A stretch of DNA of 38,008 bases from Streptococcus danieliae (lineage in GTDB: Bacteria; Bacillota; Bacilli; Lactobacillales; Streptococcaceae), in NCBI RefSeq assembly GCF_009767945.1, contig NZ_WSRS01000004.1, positions 1-38,008 of the forward strand. Reading direction: 5' to 3'. Below are positions 31,880 through 38,008 of the stretch, one piece after another. The notes under the pieces are model-generated. The model saw only the letters and a list, made by a program, of their open reading frames with translations. It was not told where the DNA came from and did no database searches. Made by a program: the position numbers and the translations under genes. Positions within the stretch are counted from its first letter, which is position 1. Every line of letters starts with the position of its first letter.

Positions 31880-32425
31880 AGATTTCCTTGAAATTGTAGT
31901 CTATGCTAAAACGGAGCTGACTTTAGTCTTCGACGCAGTAGTTGATTTGGTCTAACAGCATTGTATATCGTTAGACCAAATATTGTGTGCTATATGAAGA
32001 ATATTCCAGCTTCTTCCATTTAGGAGTTCATTGAGTCAATTCTTGTGATAGCGAACATGGCCTAATAAACCTTGCAGGAGTGGAATGTTTTGCTAAATAA
32101 ATTACAACACATTTTTGATGTGTCATAATTTATTTAACAATGGTAACTCGTGAAGGATAAACGCTGGGTCCCAGAGAGGGGGAGGCCATTGGCTAAGCAT
32201 TCCTATGTGCCTGGAGTTATCTTTTTATTAGACTTCCTGCAAAACAGTGACAGAACCTAAGATTTATCGGAGTCATCACTTGAAAAAGACTGAGTTACAA
32301 AATGTTTCAGTGTGGTTGTGCGATCTCTCTTGCTGAAAAATGGGATCTAATACATTAGTTCCGCAGGAAGTCTATTTAGATTTCCTAAGACTCTCAACAA
32401 AGTTTTGAGGGTCTTTTTCTATCTC
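31880..32425 (+). ncRNA. Structured non-coding RNA A, family unknown
   Basis: A long stretch without a convincing gene shows many perfect helices: 31945-31956 with 31970-31981 (12 bp), 32082-32087 with 32198-32203, 32094-32104 with 32126-32136 (11 bp) enclosing 32107-32112 with 32118-32123, and 32229-32240 with 32363-32374 (12 bp across 120 bases). A longer-range helix (31910-31917 with 32356-32363) could close the whole. A terminator follows at 32389-32417 on the plus strand, which sets the direction. The 5' end is uncertain: weak promoters may lie near 31,740-31,880. An alternative pairing of 32366-32374 with the TAGATTTCC near 31,879 is also possible. The size and complexity resemble large structured RNAs of Firmicute phages, but no family was recognised. 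Confidence 0.55.
32389..32417 (+). terminator. Terminator of RNA A
   Basis: AGACTCTCAA and TTGAGGGTCT pair over 10 positions (one wobble) around a short loop and are followed by TTTTTCT. The T run is only on the plus strand. Confidence 0.82.
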
Positions 32426-32576
32426 TGTAATAATAAAGTCGATAAACTGCTGCGAATAGGTATCGTGTTCAGAATTTCCGATTTTATGGCGATAAGAGTC
32501 TTTTTCATCTTAGAGTTTCTATTCTTATATTACCATTTTTCTGAATGAGGAGGAGATTTAGGTATTTTGCTTTTAG
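32426..32576. other. Intergenic stretch with no recognised feature
   Basis: About 150 AT-rich bases between the terminator of RNA A and the terminator of the leftward gene. I see no gene with a ribosome-binding site, no tRNA and no strong hairpin here. Confidence 0.5.
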
Positions 32577-32609
32577 AAAAGACTGGAAATGCGCTTTCCA
32601 ATCTTCTCT
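32577..32609 (-). terminator. Terminator of the leftward membrane-protein gene
   Basis: Read on the minus strand, GATTGGAAA and TTTCCAGTC pair (one wobble) around GCGCA and are followed by TTTTCT. It lies directly after the stop codon of the leftward gene. Confidence 0.7.
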
Positions 32610-32611
32610 TC

Positions 32612-33037
32612 CTATTCAGTTGTAGCAGGTTGTTCGCTTGGGATGTTTGGGGTCTCAAGGGATGTACTAGGTGTTGTCGTTTCTGGTTCTAGGATTTGGC
32701 TGGAACTTTCACTGGTAGTGGGAATTTCACTTGAAGGGGTAGAGGATTCCAGGGTTTCTGTTTTTTCCTGGCTGCTAGAGCTCGGGGTTTCGGGGTTACC
32801 TTGGAATTGCCGGATAATAGTTTGAACAGGGTTAGAGTTGCCTTCATTGGCGGGATTGTTTCGGTTCATAAAGGTATAGATCGTGATGGAGGCTGTAATG
32901 AGACCGAGAATTCCTCCGAGAATCGCTAGTGTGCGCTGGAAGGCGTTGAGGCCGCTGTTGAGCTTTTGTTTGGTTTTTTCCTTGTCAATTACGGGTTTCT
33001 TGGGTTTTTGTTTGTTGCGTCTTGATAATTCTGTCAT
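32612..33037 (-). CDS. Single-TM protein with Ser/Thr/Glu/Pro-rich tail (DUF6556-like)
   Basis: A 141-residue protein. A basic N-terminus (about residues 1-30, rich in Lys and Arg) is followed by one membrane helix (about residues 34-57, RTLAILGGILGLITASITIYTF), then a long low-complexity tail rich in Ser, Thr, Pro and Glu that should face outward. This matches a family of streptococcal proteins I recall as DUF6556. The basic start inside and acidic tail outside suggest a type II or bitopic membrane protein. The start has AAAGGAGA upstream, and a TTGAAT-17-TATAAT promoter fits. It is transcribed opposite to both structured RNAs and is probably a host gene. Confidence 0.72.
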   Translation of the reverse strand: MTELSRRNKQKPKKPVIDKEKTKQKLNSGLNAFQRTLAILGGILGLITASITIYTFMNRNNPANEGNSNPVQTIIRQFQGNPETPSSSSQEKTETLESSTPSSEIPTTSESSSQILEPETTTPSTSLETPNIPSEQPATTE

Positions 33038-33064
33038 ACGTTTACATGTCTCCTTTCTCTTCTT

Positions 33065-33093
33065 ATTATAGCTAGGGGGAGGAGAAAATTCAA
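33065..33093 (-). promoter_or_regulatory. Promoter of the leftward membrane-protein gene
   Basis: On the minus strand TTGAAT (33088-33093) and TATAAT (33065-33070) are 17 bases apart. It diverges from the RNA B promoter, and about 80 bases separate the two -35 elements. Confidence 0.75.
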
Positions 33094-33171
33094 GGTTGAA
33101 CTGGACCTACGTTTTCCTTCCGTTTGAGAACTATAGAGATCGAGCAGCTTGTACCGGTGCACAGTTTTTAT

Positions 33172-33199
33172 TTGACTTTGATTTCTAGAGTGGTAAAAT
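33172..33199 (+). promoter_or_regulatory. Extended -10 promoter of RNA B
   Basis: TTGACT (33172-33177), a 16-base spacer and TAAAAT (33194-33199) preceded by TGG, which gives an extended -10. Transcription should begin near 33,206, exactly where the terminal helix of RNA B begins. Confidence 0.8.
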
Positions 33200-33205
33200 A
33201 ATGTT

Positions 33206-33810
33206 ACGTGGATTTCAATCAATTTTTCAAGTAACTTGGTGAAGATTGGTTGACACCTTGCCAAGGTTGTATGCGTAAATCTCGTTTCGCCGTATGTGGG
33301 ATACTGCGTCAGGATAAGAAATTATCTGATTGGTGACAATTGGATGTTGCGATGTGAGAGAGTAGCAAGAGTGCGTACAGCGTGGAGTCCATGCGTAACT
33401 AGATCAACAACAGACGGCGGTAGTGATAATAGACGCCCCAGTGGGGAATAACCCGTGAATCCCTTGCTTTGCAACAAGCGGTGAAACGGGAATGCAAAAC
33501 CAAGCTATGATGCACTTTGACGAGTGAAAAGCTCGTTGCTTACGCTAAAGTTGTGTACAAGTAGCCTAAATGTGCAGAAAGAAAGGAACACATCTCTTTG
33601 AAATTCTGAATGTCAGGTGAAAGTTGGAGGTAACCAGTCCTACCTAGTCCTTGTAATGCTAAAGAAGTCTTGAGGTCGCTCCTCTTGGCTCAGACTTTAG
33701 TTGACTATCGATTAATGAGTTGCGTACGGGTGAAGCAGAGTGAAGGCTCACTTGAAAAATTGATTGAAGTTCATGAATCAAAAATCGCCCTGAAGTTGGG
33801 CGGTTTTTGA
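33206..33810 (+). ncRNA. Large structured RNA B, about 600 nt, ROOL/GOLLD size class
   Basis: A promoter, a terminator and no convincing open frame define a non-coding transcript. Its two ends pair: 33214-33232 with 33750-33768 is a perfect 19-bp helix, extended with wobbles to 33207/33775, 26 bp in all. Inside are a GAAA-tetraloop hairpin (33313-33317 with 33322-33326, extended by three pairs), GCGTGG/CCATGC (33380-33394), CCCC/GGGG (33436-33446), CCCG/CGGG (33452-33490) enclosing CTTG/CAAG, ACGAG/CTCGT (33520-33536), AGGTA/TACCT (33628-33645), and nested AAGTCT/AGACTT and GAGG/CCTC (33665-33697). A CGTAC/GTACG contact (33374-33378 with 33724-33728) is possible. It is not tmRNA, RNase P RNA, 6S RNA or SRP RNA. 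Size and layout recall ROOL or GOLLD, but I cannot confirm membership. Confidence 0.78.
33783..33810 (+). terminator. Terminator of RNA B
   Basis: CGCCC and GGGCG form a G-C-rich stem with loop TGAAGTT, preceded by AAAAT and followed by GTTTTTGATTTT. It lies eight bases after the terminal helix of RNA B. Confidence 0.9.
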
Positions 33811-33850
33811 TTTTCCCAGGGCAAAAAGGGATAAGGCCGAAATTGTTAGC
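33799..33850. repeat. Imperfect copy of the sequence after the prophage terminator
   Basis: The segment starting GGCGGTTTTT, then GGGCAAAAA and CGAAATTGT, matches 31561-31612 in the same order and spacing at roughly three quarters of positions. The two copies flank RNA A, the membrane-protein gene and RNA B. Confidence 0.55.
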
Positions 33851-33959
33851 GCTTTTTGGAGAGAATAGGAAGCCTTGTTGTCTGGGATTTGTGGCTTATC
33901 TGTTCTTATTTTTAATGGTTCATGATAAAATAGGAGACATTGAATACAAGGAGTCGTAA
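33851..33959 (+). promoter_or_regulatory. Promoter region of the cysteine desulfurase operon
   Basis: An extended -10 (TGA then TAAAAT at 33926-33931) lies about 30 bases before the start codon. A -35 is not obvious. AAGGAG at 33948-33953 is the ribosome-binding site. Confidence 0.6.
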
Positions 33960-35102
33960 ATGATTTATTTTGATAATGCGGCCACTACCAGACCCTATCC
34001 GGAGGTTTTGGCCACTTATACGGAAATTGCTTCGAAAATCTGGGGAAACCCTTCCAGTTTGCACCGTCTAGGTAATCAGGCTCATCGGTTTTTGGATGCT
34101 TCACGCAAACAGGTTGCAGATTTGCTTGGTAAGGATCCGCAAGAGATTGTGTTTACCTCTGGCGGGACTGAGGCTGATAACTGGATTATCAAGGGTGTTG
34201 CCTTTGAAAAGCAGGATTTCGGGCGGCATATCTTGATCTCAGCTGTGGAGCATCCAGCGGTGGCAGAATCCGCTCAATGGCTGGTAGGACAGGGGTTTGA
34301 GGTCGAGCAAATTCCGGTTGATAAGACGGGGCAGGTCGATTTAGAGCGCTTTGCGGCGCAGATTCGTCCGGATACCATTTTGGTTTCAGTGATGGCTGTG
34401 AATAATGAGATTGGACGTATTCAACCAATTCCAGAGATGGCTCGGATTTTGGAGGCTTGGCCCAAGGTTTCCCTCCATATCGATGCCGTGCAAGCCCTTG
34501 GTAAGCTAGATGTCTCTTTGTTCTTGCCGGAGCGCGTTGATTTCGCCAGTTTTTCGGCTCACAAATTTCATGGGCTACGGGGTGTCGGATTTGCTTATCT
34601 TAAAAAAGGAAAACGGCTGTCTCCCTTGCTGACAGGTGGTGGGCAAGAGGGAGAGCGCCGGTCGACTACTGAGAATCTTGCCGGTATCGGTGCTATGGCC
34701 AAGGCCTTGCGTTTGAGCATGGAAGAGCGAGTGCTTGTCCAAGAGCGTCTTGCAGCGATTAAGTCTAACCTGCTGCAAGAATTAGCCAAGTATGAAGATG
34801 TGGAGCTTTTTTCGGACTTGGATGGTCACAGTGCCAATATTCTAACCTTTGGCATTAAGGGGGTTCGTGGCGAGGTTCTTTTACACGCCCTAGAAGCTTA
34901 TGATATTTTTGTTTCGACAACCAGTGCCTGCTCGGCTAAAGCCGGAAAACCGGCTGGAACCTTGATTGCGATGGGAGTCCCTGGCAACAGGGCTAGTTCT
35001 GCGGTTCGCTTAAGTTTCTCGCGGGAAAATACCATGGCGCAGGTGGAACAGTTTTTAACCACCTTTAAATTGATTTACCAACAGACAAGGAAAGTACGTT
35101 AA
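33960..35102 (+). CDS. Cysteine desulfurase (NifS/IscS-type)
   Basis: A 380-residue PLP-dependent class V aminotransferase-fold enzyme that takes sulfur from cysteine and forms a protein-bound persulfide. Visible hallmarks are YFDNAATT at the start, [11 protein letters not shown], the stacking histidine in SAVEHPAV (His98), [10 protein letters not shown], the PLP lysine in SFSAHKFHG (Lys202) and the catalytic cysteine in TTSACSAK (Cys324). It lies two bases before thiI, and the pair is a known sulfur-transfer unit for 4-thiouridine in tRNA and for thiamine-related chemistry in Firmicutes. It is a host gene and is probably driven by the promoter upstream, after RNA B terminates. Confidence 0.93.
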   Translation: MIYFDNAATTRPYPEVLATYTEIASKIWGNPSSLHRLGNQAHRFLDASRKQVADLLGKDPQEIVFTSGGTEADNWIIKGVAFEKQDFGRHILISAVEHPAVAESAQWLVGQGFEVEQIPVDKTGQVDLERFAAQIRPDTILVSVMAVNNEIGRIQPIPEMARILEAWPKVSLHIDAVQALGKLDVSLFLPERVDFASFSAHKFHGLRGVGFAYLKKGKRLSPLLTGGGQEGERRSTTENLAGIGAMAKALRLSMEERVLVQERLAAIKSNLLQELAKYEDVELFSDLDGHSANILTFGIKGVRGEVLLHALEAYDIFVSTTSACSAKAGKPAGTLIAMGVPGNRASSAVRLSFSRENTMAQVEQFLTTFKLIYQQTRKVR

Positions 35103-35104
35103 GG

Positions 35105-36319
35105 ATGCAATATTCAGAAATTATGGTGCGTTACGGGGAATTATCGACCAAGGGTAAAAACCGTATGCGTTTTATTAAACAACTACGTCGCAATATCAAG
35201 GATGTTCTTTCACCTTTTCCAGGAATCGAAATTACAGCTGATCGAGATCGGGCGCATGTTTATTTGAATGGGGCCGACTATGAGGCGGTTGCTGAGAATT
35301 TAAAAGAGGTTTTTGGGATCCAGAATTTCTCACCGGTCTACAAGGTGGATAAGTCGATTCCGGCGCTGGAAGCGGCGGTTTTGGAAATCATGACGTCTAT
35401 TTATAAGGAAGGAATGACTTTCAAGATTTCAAGTAAGCGCAGTGACCACAGCTTTGAACAAGATTCTCGGGAGTTGAATGTGACCTTGGGCGATGTGGTC
35501 TTTCGGAACTTCCCCTATGCCAAGGTTGCCATGAAGGGGCCGGATATTAATCTGCAAGTAGAAATTCGGGAAGAGGCAGCCTATCTAACGCATGAGCGGA
35601 TTCGCGCTGCAGGTGGTTTGCCGGTTGGCACCTCTGGTAAGGGGATGTTGATGCTATCAGGGGGGATTGATTCTCCTGTGGCTGGTTACCTAGCCCTCAA
35701 GCGTGGTGTGGAGATTGAAGCTGTTCATTTTGCAAGTCCTCCTTACACCAGCCCTGGTGCCTTGCAAAAAGCCCATGATTTGACGCGGAAATTAACTAAA
35801 TTTGGCGGTAATATCCAGTTTATCGAAGTTCCTTTTACTGAAATTCAAGAGGAAATCAAGGAGAAGGCTCCCGAGGCTTATTTGATGACCCTGACCCGTC
35901 GGTTTATGCTGCGGATTACCGACCGCATCCGTGAAGTCCGCGGCGGACAAATCATTGTCAATGGTGAAAGTCTAGGGCAAGTCGCTAGTCAGACAGTTGA
36001 GAGTATGCAGGCTATCAATGCGGTCAGCTCTACACCGATTATTCGTCCAGTAGTGACCATGGATAAATTGGAGATCATTGACATTGCCCAGGCTATCGAT
36101 ACCTTCGACATATCGATTCAACCTTTTGAGGATTGTTGTACAATCTTTGCTCCAGATCGTCCGAAAACCAATCCCAAAATCAAAAATGTTGAGCAGTATG
36201 AACAACGTTTGGATATTGACGGTTTGGTCGACAGAGCGGTGGCAGGAATTAAGGTGACAGAAATTACACCGCAAGTCCAGCAAGATCAAGTTGATGACTT
36301 GATTGAAGATTTGTTGTAA
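35105..36319 (+). CDS. thiI: tRNA 4-thiouridine synthetase ThiI
   Basis: A 404-residue ThiI that adenylates uridine 8 of tRNA and transfers sulfur. It has an N-terminal ferredoxin-like and THUMP RNA-binding part (residues about 1-165; [14 protein letters not shown]) and a PP-loop domain (about 175-380; [21 protein letters not shown] with SGGIDS at 185-190). A cysteine pair (Cys344-Cys345 in [17 protein letters not shown]) fits the site of disulfide or persulfide chemistry. It lacks the C-terminal rhodanese domain of the E. coli enzyme, as usual in Firmicutes, where the adjacent desulfurase supplies the sulfur. Confidence 0.95.
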   Translation: MQYSEIMVRYGELSTKGKNRMRFIKQLRRNIKDVLSPFPGIEITADRDRAHVYLNGADYEAVAENLKEVFGIQNFSPVYKVDKSIPALEAAVLEIMTSIYKEGMTFKISSKRSDHSFEQDSRELNVTLGDVVFRNFPYAKVAMKGPDINLQVEIREEAAYLTHERIRAAGGLPVGTSGKGMLMLSGGIDSPVAGYLALKRGVEIEAVHFASPPYTSPGALQKAHDLTRKLTKFGGNIQFIEVPFTEIQEEIKEKAPEAYLMTLTRRFMLRITDRIREVRGGQIIVNGESLGQVASQTVESMQAINAVSSTPIIRPVVTMDKLEIIDIAQAIDTFDISIQPFEDCCTIFAPDRPKTNPKIKNVEQYEQRLDIDGLVDRAVAGIKVTEITPQVQQDQVDDLIEDLL

Positions 36320-36349
36320 AAAAACATTAAAAAATTATGCCTCTTTTCT

Positions 36350-36378
36350 TGCTTTTTTAGTTCGAATGGAGTAAACTA
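36350..36378 (+). promoter_or_regulatory. Probable promoter of the rplU operon
   Basis: TTGCTT, then 17 bases, then TAAACT, with TATAAG directly after as an alternative -10. It is placed so that the transcript includes the leader before rplU. Confidence 0.5.
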
Positions 36379-36381
36379 TAA

Positions 36382-36498
36382 GAGTTGACTATGCACATCC
36401 TGTGCAACCGCACGATCATCGTTTTAAGTGGTTCGCCCCACGATGCTAGGCGAGTCTTCACAAAAGGGGAAAACCCCAAAATTTATAGGAGGTGCATA
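36382..36498 (+). promoter_or_regulatory. L21 leader, candidate ribosomal-protein autoregulatory RNA
   Basis: About 115 bases before rplU fold in two competing ways. TATGCAC (36390-36396) is complementary to GTGCATA (36492-36498), which covers the end of the ribosome-binding site and the bases just before the start codon. The same bases also form a hairpin TGCACA/TGTGCA (36392-36406). GTGG/CCAC and GGGG/CCCC hairpins lie between. Firmicutes are known to have an L21 leader RNA at this place. Binding of L21 could favour the form that hides the ribosome-binding site. Confidence 0.65.
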
Positions 36499-36813
36499 AT
36501 GAGCACATACGCAATTATCAAAACTGGCGGAAAACAAGTTAAGGTTGAAGTCGGTCAAGCAATCTACGTTGAGAAGTTAGATGTTGAAGCAGGTCAAGAA
36601 GTTACTTTTGACGAAGTTGTTCTTGTAGGTGGTGAAAAAACTGTCCTTGGAACTCCTGTAATCGCTGGCGCTTCTGTAGTTGGAACTGTTGAAAAACAAG
36701 GAAAACAAAAGAAAGTTGTAACTTTCAAATACAAACCTAAAAAAGGTAGCCATCGTAAACAAGGTCACCGTCAACCTTACACAAAAGTTGTCATTAACGC
36801 AATCAACGCTTAA
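36499..36813 (+). CDS. rplU: 50S ribosomal protein L21
   Basis: A 104-residue L21, complete and of normal length. The start [19 protein letters not shown], the middle [11 protein letters not shown] and the end [25 protein letters not shown] are typical. The ATG at 36499 is right because AGGAGG lies before it and the family begins here; a longer frame opening at 36385 reads the leader. It binds 23S rRNA with L20 in the large subunit. The genes for Prp and L27 follow, as in most Firmicutes. Confidence 0.97.
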   Translation: MSTYAIIKTGGKQVKVEVGQAIYVEKLDVEAGQEVTFDEVVLVGGEKTVLGTPVIAGASVVGTVEKQGKQKKVVTFKYKPKKGSHRKQGHRQPYTKVVINAINA

Positions 36814-36827
36814 TTAGAGGTGAACAC

Positions 36828-37172
36828 ATGATACAAGCAGTCTTTGAAAAAGCCGAAGATGGCGAGCTGAGGAGTGCAGAAATTACTGGACATGCTGCCA
36901 GTGGCGAGTACGGCTTTGATGTCGTGTGTGCGTCGGTTTCTACGCTTGCTATTAATTTTGTAAATTCAATTGAGAAATTTGCAGGCTTCGAACCGCATCT
37001 AGAATTAAACGAAATCGAAGGTGGATTTCTACGTGTGGAGATTCCACAAAGTATCCCCCCTCATCAGAGAGAGATGGCTCAACTCTTTTTTGAATCCTTC
37101 TTTCTCGGAATGGCAAATTTGGCGGAAGACTCGTCGGAGTTTGTGCAAACAAAAGTTATCACTGAAAGCTAA
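36828..37172 (+). CDS. prp: Ribosomal-processing cysteine protease Prp
   Basis: A 114-residue Prp (YsxB family), which removes the short N-terminal extension of L27. The catalytic histidine is in the GHA at residues 21-23 and the catalytic cysteine in VCASVS (Cys34). The position between rplU and rpmA is the family's hallmark. AGAGGTGAACAC precedes the ATG. The target in this genome is visible: L27 begins with [13 protein letters not shown] followed by HKKG. Confidence 0.94.
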   Translation: MIQAVFEKAEDGELRSAEITGHAASGEYGFDVVCASVSTLAINFVNSIEKFAGFEPHLELNEIEGGFLRVEIPQSIPPHQREMAQLFFESFFLGMANLAEDSSEFVQTKVITES

Positions 37173-37189
37173 TATGGAGGAAAACAATT

Positions 37190-37483
37190 ATGTTGAAAAT
37201 GAATCTTGCTAACTTGCAATTATTCGCCCACAAAAAAGGTGGAGGTTCTACATCTAACGGACGCGATTCACAAGCGAAACGTCTTGGAGCAAAAGCTGCT
37301 GATGGACAAACCGTAACTGGTGGATCTATTCTTTACCGTCAACGCGGTACTCACATCTACCCAGGTGTGAACGTAGGTCGCGGAGGTGACGATACACTTT
37401 TCGCTAAAGTTGAAGGTGTTGTTCGCTTTGAACGTAAAGGACGCGATAAAAAACAAGTTTCTGTTTACCCAATCGCTAAATAA
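37190..37483 (+). CDS. rpmA: 50S ribosomal protein L27
   Basis: A 97-residue L27. The first residues ([10 protein letters not shown] then [20 protein letters not shown]) contain the Prp cleavage site after the FA, which leaves the N-terminal histidine and lysines that reach the peptidyl-transferase centre. The body ([40 protein letters not shown]) is normal. GGAGGAAAACAATT precedes the ATG. A strong terminator begins at the stop codon. Confidence 0.97.
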   Translation: MLKMNLANLQLFAHKKGGGSTSNGRDSQAKRLGAKAADGQTVTGGSILYRQRGTHIYPGVNVGRGGDDTLFAKVEGVVRFERKGRDKKQVSVYPIAK

Positions 37484-37504
37484 AAAGGTTCGGGGAACCT
37501 TTTT
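37482..37504 (+). terminator. Terminator after rpmA
   Basis: AAAAAGGTTC and GAACCTTTTT form a perfect 10-bp stem with a GGG loop; the T tract lies within the stem, so it can work in both directions. Confidence 0.92.
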
Positions 37505-37507
37505 ATC

Positions 37508-37585
37508 ACCTCTTTGTGACCTAACAAAGAGGTATTCTAAACACCCAGAAAATAAGGCTTTCCGAGGTTTTCGGAGAGCCTTATT
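37508..37585. terminator. Two further hairpins after rpmA
   Basis: A perfect 10-bp hairpin (ACCTCTTTGT with ACAAAGAGGT, 37508-37533) has no T tract. A longer one (AATAAGGCT and TCCGA with TCGGA and AGCCTTATT, 37551-37585) ends in TTATTTGTTT and looks like a second terminator. Together with the first they isolate the ribosomal operon from the next gene. Confidence 0.75.
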
Positions 37586-37631
37586 TGTTTAACTACCCAT
37601 AAAGAACAATGTATAGGAATAGGAGATTTAA

Positions 37632-37913
37632 ATGTCATTAGAAGAAATTATACAGCGTAGCCATGCTATTCGGCAAGCCTATCATGTATTGGAAAGAGAA
37701 CATCATGGCTCTGAATGGTCAGTTGAGGAAGATCTGCTAGCATTATCCAACGATATAGGGAATTTGAATCGTCTGATTATGACACGGATAGGACGTTATT
37801 ACGATGAAACGCCTTATCAACTGGAAGCAAAATTGGCTGAGAATGTATGGTGGTTGTTAGAGCTCTCTCTACGGCTAGATGTAGACCTTCAAAAAGAGCT
37901 AGAAGCGTTGTAA
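37632..37913 (+). CDS. MazG-like family protein
   Basis: A 93-residue helical protein with the pattern of small MazG-like nucleotide pyrophosphohydrolase-fold proteins of streptococci: an N-terminal RSHAIRQAYHVLEREHHGSEWSVEEDLLALSNDIGNLNRLI with the metal-binding acidic helix pair, and a second helix pair with AENVWWLLELSLRLDVDL. Whether it hydrolyses nucleotides is not known. AGGAGAT precedes the ATG. It is a host gene after the ribosomal operon. Confidence 0.75.
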   Translation: MSLEEIIQRSHAIRQAYHVLEREHHGSEWSVEEDLLALSNDIGNLNRLIMTRIGRYYDETPYQLEAKLAENVWWLLELSLRLDVDLQKELEAL

Positions 37914-37997
37914 GCGCCCAATAACAAGGTATCTTCCGATAAAGTAGAAATCTAGCTATACTAGTCTCAGAAAACATGAGTAGAGGAGATTGGTTTA

Positions 37998-38008
37998 GTG
38001 GATGCGAA
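37998..38008 (+). CDS. Start of the next gene (partial)
   Basis: AGAGGAGA at 37982-37989 is a good ribosome-binding site. It is followed by a GTG at 37998 (eight-base spacing) and an ATG at 38002 in another phase (12-base spacing). Only three or four codons are visible. In related streptococci a LysR-type regulator gene follows rpmA, and those start with Met-Arg, which the ATG frame would give. The frame cannot be settled here. Confidence 0.35.

Noticed and set aside
31880..32390. TTAGATTTCCT near 31,879 and 32,377 as attachment-site direct repeats
   Set aside because: Only 11 bases, inside or next to RNA A helices, with no integrase-type arm sites around them; chance or RNA pairing explains it as well.
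32589..32825. Plus-strand frame of 78 codons opposite the leftward membrane-protein gene
   Set aside because: It mirrors the Ser/Thr-rich tail of the real gene and lacks a ribosome-binding site.
33034..33264. Minus-strand frame of 76 codons overlapping the RNA B promoter
   Set aside because: It crosses two promoters and part of RNA B and has no good ribosome-binding site.
33361..33750. RNA B as a group II intron (GTGCG near 33,371)
   Set aside because: No domain V hairpin of the usual form, no reverse transcriptase gene, and the terminal helix and terminator suit a discrete transcript better.
36385..36498. N-terminal extension of L21 starting at 36385
   Set aside because: It reads the leader RNA; the family start and ribosome-binding site are at 36499.

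Overview
The window is the late half of a Siphoviridae-type prophage in a low-GC streptococcal chromosome, followed by the host genes at its right side. Host evidence is the cysteine desulfurase-thiI pair, the rplU-prp-rpmA ribosomal cluster with an L27 that carries the Prp cleavage motif, and a MazG-like gene. The overall gene content suggests Streptococcus suis or a close relative, but the species is an inference. The prophage integrase, repressor and replication genes are not in the window.

Layout. 1-2282: the start of a leftward gene (possibly an insertion-sequence transposase), a strongly folded orphan RNA at 131-273, a run of tiny overlapping phage genes (DUF1642, a one-TM protein, two zinc-ribbon peptides), and a DUF1492/ArpU-like late regulator. 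2285-2527: hairpins, a tRNA-like gene that lacks its anticodon arm, an intact tRNA-Met(CAT) and a terminator. 2545-13009: packaging and head genes of the SPP1 type (terS, terL, portal, MuF minor head protein with a probable C-terminal toxin and immunity partner, scaffold, decoration and major capsid protein), four connector genes, the major tail protein, and tail assembly chaperones joined by a T TTT TTA slippery site. 13009-27483: tape measure, a long Dit, a giant Tal carrying three peptidoglycan-hydrolase domains and a collagen-like fibre region, and a DUF859 receptor-binding protein that shares a module with Dit. 27500-29471: DUF1366, small genes, holins and a CHAP-SH3 endolysin.

29576-30954 is an AT-rich cassette bounded by terminators: hicA, a long hicB, and a small gene that looks like a SecB-type chaperone. 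This reads as a toxin-antitoxin-chaperone module. Three tiny genes and a probable attachment region (about 31,570-31,650) end the prophage.

Between the prophage and the host operon lie two stretches with no convincing plus-strand genes but with extensive RNA structure. RNA A (about 31,880-32,425) ends in a terminator. RNA B (about 33,206-33,810) has an extended -10 promoter, a 26-bp helix that joins its two ends, many internal hairpins and a terminator. RNA B is about 600 nt, the size class of the giant ornate bacterial RNAs (ROOL, GOLLD). A leftward membrane-protein gene sits between them. RNA B, the HicAB-SecB-like cassette, RNA A, the 131-273 RNA and the MuF toxin pair are the items most worth following up.
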